A DNA stretch of 64,000 nt, from positions 18,473-82,472 of the forward strand of contig NZ_ACNN01000036.1 in NCBI RefSeq assembly GCF_000174815.1, written 5' to 3'. Under the pieces are notes generated by a model. It saw only the letters and a list, made by a program, of their open reading frames with translations. It was not told the DNA's origin and made no database searches. Both the position numbers and the translations under genes were made by a program. The stretch's first letter is position 1. Every line of letters starts with the position of its first letter. The stretch is from Porphyromonas endodontalis ATCC 35406. GTDB lineage: Bacteria; Bacteroidota; Bacteroidia; Bacteroidales; Porphyromonadaceae. Of the stretch, positions 62,671-64,000 are shown in pieces.

Positions 62671-62944
62671 GTTACGGATTCTTTGTGGCTTACTCGTCCC
62701 CTCCCTCTGCAATGATGGCGCAATGATGGTGTAGGATAAGCAACCCTTTGGATTTTACCTGATTCTTTTCCACAAAGATAGGGGATCTGTCACTATCGGA
62801 GGGGGCCATCAAGGGGTGATTATTGGGGATGGACGTCTCAAGAGGGGAGGGGAAGGCGGGGAGCTCTTGCCGAGCTGCCTTTCCCGGCTCGCTCTAGGTG
62901 AATTTACTCCTTGAGGGGAAGGATTGGAGAGTACAGGGTGAAAT

Positions 62945-63059
62945 GTTTTTTGTTCCTGCCCAAAATGTTCTCCCATTTTTGGGTGGAAAATAAAAGAGTT
63001 TTGGGCAGAAAGTGGTCAAGGTTTTGCCTAGAAAAAGTAAGATTCTAGGCAGGGTTTTG
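62945..63059 (+). repeat. Intergenic T-run/GCC/GAAA repeat array, copy 4
   Basis: Units are TTTTTGGGTGGAAAATAAAA, TTTTGGGCAGAAAG, TTTTGCCTAGAAAAAG and TTCTAGGCAGGG, at about 21-23 nt. TTTTGGGTGGAAA is identical to a unit at 23947, and GATTCTAGGC is shared with the minus strand of the 23825 array. Confidence 0.6.
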
Positions 63060-63151
63060 TCGTATCTCCGCTTGTCCGAAAATGTAGGTGCCTCTTAATG
63101 GATGGTGCGTCGGGGCAATGGCGAAAGGGGAAGAGGGGCAAAAGGGGTGTT

Positions 63152-63973
63152 TTATTTCCCTTGTTCGAGATAGGGATTGTACATCATGATGGCGTGGTTC
63201 TCGGCAATAAGTTCGGTTGTTTCTTCTTTGGTCGCTTTGTGCCGTACCTTACGCCAAATCTTATTGTGGCGTGTATAGCCTCCCCACCACTGCTGGCGTA
63301 TGCTGGGGTCTGTTTCAAAAACCTCGTACTCCCAAGGGATCGGGGCATCACACGAGAGGGTGCCATGCAGGAATTCCTCGTCGAGCCAAAGGTGCAGGGA
63401 GAAGGTGTGCTCCGTATTGTTGCGTATGACGAGGTCTATATAATTATAGGAGAGGGTTGCCCCACAGGCAAAGGGGATGGTGCGTTGCACGTCGGGGAAG
63501 ACGTCGAAGCTATGCCGCCAGCGTTCTTGTACGGTCAGGGGGCTGTGGAGCGTTATCCAATAGAGAAGATTGCCCAGCTGACATAGCCCTCCGCCTACCC
63601 CTCGTTGTACTTTGCCATTGTGTAGTACCATGCCTTCTAGGTACCCTTTGCGAGCCGATGGGCGACCCACCAAGCGCCAAATGGAAAAGGTCTCTCCGGG
63701 GCGGATTACCACTCCGTCTAGCTTGGCAACGGCAAGGCGTAGGTTAGTTATTTTGTTGTATTGTAGCTCCATATCTACATCTTTGAGCCTACGGAGCAGG
63801 GTAGACTGATGCTCAAAGAGGAGGTGCGAAGTCTCTACCCCGTGGCGGACGCGTGCGTAATGCTCGGAGCCGAAGAGCCAGCGAAGTTTTCTTTTGAGGA
63901 TATAAAATTCTCGGCCTAGGTAGTGCCGCAACTTCCCTCGCTTGATGGGGCTTTCGACTTCTTGGGGTATCAT
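63152..63973 (-). CDS. VanW-family protein
   Basis: This 273-residue protein has the VanW core: ITNLRLAVAKLDGVVIRPGETFSIWRLVG, GYLEGMVLHNGKVQRGVGGGLCQLGNLLYW and NNTEHTFSLHLWLDEEFL. VanW is an accessory protein of some vancomycin-resistance clusters, but its homologues are widespread in unrelated contexts and its biochemical role is unknown. No signal peptide is visible; the N-terminus is basic. No van resistance genes stand near, so a resistance role is not indicated. The gene appears complete; its promoter lies beyond the window edge. Confidence 0.9.
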   Translation of the reverse strand: MIPQEVESPIKRGKLRHYLGREFYILKRKLRWLFGSEHYARVRHGVETSHLLFEHQSTLLRRLKDVDMELQYNKITNLRLAVAKLDGVVIRPGETFSIWRLVGRPSARKGYLEGMVLHNGKVQRGVGGGLCQLGNLLYWITLHSPLTVQERWRHSFDVFPDVQRTIPFACGATLSYNYIDLVIRNNTEHTFSLHLWLDEEFLHGTLSCDAPIPWEYEVFETDPSIRQQWWGGYTRHNKIWRKVRHKATKEETTELIAENHAIMMYNPYLEQGK

Positions 63974-64000
63974 GGGGATTGGTACTAAAAAAAGGGGGGG

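Larger units (their letters stand above)
62615..63151. other. Intergenic region between VanW and DUF4301 genes
   Basis: About 540 bp without a gene. It carries the DUF4301 promoter candidate at the left, a short duplicated GCAATGATGG (62711 and 62722), and a T-run/GCC repeat array (62945-63059). The rest shows nothing recognisable. Confidence 0.55.

Noticed and set aside
63098..63586. 162-codon plus-strand ORF near the window end
   Set aside because: Antisense to the VanW-family gene and without recognisable features.
63152..63973. Glycopeptide-resistance locus because of VanW
   Set aside because: No vanA/H/X-type ligase, dehydrogenase or dipeptidase and no VanRS pair nearby; VanW-family proteins occur widely outside resistance clusters.

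Overview
The window is a chromosomal segment from a member of the Bacteroidota, most likely Porphyromonas or a close relative. Three things support this. A surface protein carries a C-terminal Por/type IX secretion sorting domain. Bacteroidota-type promoters recur, with a TAnnTTTG -7 box and TTG/TTTG about 19-20 bp upstream. The gene content and order are also typical: DPP-IV, coaX/beta-barrel/TPR/LptC/CNNM, nadK divergent from pdxJ-exbB-exbD-TonB, yajC-YbbR-coaE, and an anaerobic-type cobalamin operon. No insertion sequence, CRISPR array or rRNA was seen. One tRNA (Asn, GTT) is present.

Layout. 1-1.7 kb: the end of rpoC, followed by several terminator hairpins. 2.3-7.65 kb (minus): a visibly AT-richer two-gene cassette, an MBL-fold hydrolase overlapping a 1387-residue trypsin-like protease/STAND NTPase. 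It has the composition of an AVAST (Avs1-like) anti-phage system and is the main accessory island. 8.0-13.1 kb (plus): TetR regulator, MMPL/RND permease, LolA-like periplasmic protein and beta-barrel, apparently one trans-envelope lipid or hydrophobe export operon. 13.6-23.6 kb: murI, an HslJ-like lipoprotein, DPP-IV, lipA, coaX, a beta-barrel, a TPR protein, LptC and a CNNM/CorC protein. 24.3-26.6 kb: a small unknown ORF and a type IX secretion cargo. 27.0-31.4 kb: two half-size ABC exporters of YbtPQ-like type and an LCM-type methyltransferase. 31.4-33.8 kb: tyrS and a GT2 glycosyltransferase. 33.9-37.5 kb (minus): nadK and a transglutaminase lipoprotein. 37.8-47.2 kb (plus): pdxJ, exbB/exbD/TonB-like, DJ-1, bioB, yajC, YbbR, coaE, a thioredoxin-fold-like lipoprotein and comM. 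47.3-48.5 kb: tRNA-Asn and two TM2-domain paralogues. 48.7-62.6 kb (minus): a tightly overlapping cobalamin operon (cbiHC fusion, cbiET, cbiA, pduO, cbiP, cobD, cbiB) downstream of DUF4301, aminopeptidase P, gamma-carbonic anhydrase, transaldolase and NamZ-like genes. 63.2-64.0 kb (minus): a VanW-family protein.

The most notable observations are these. (1) The MBL plus protease-STAND cassette is probably a two-gene Avs1-type defence system. (2) A promoter/operator module of about 60 bp is almost identical upstream of the TetR/RND operon and, 19 kb away, upstream of the ABC/methyltransferase operon; this suggests one regulon under the linked TetR. (3) A family of 22-24-nt T-run/GCC/GAAA repeat units occurs in four intergenic regions. 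(4) A nested hairpin lies between yajC and the YbbR gene.
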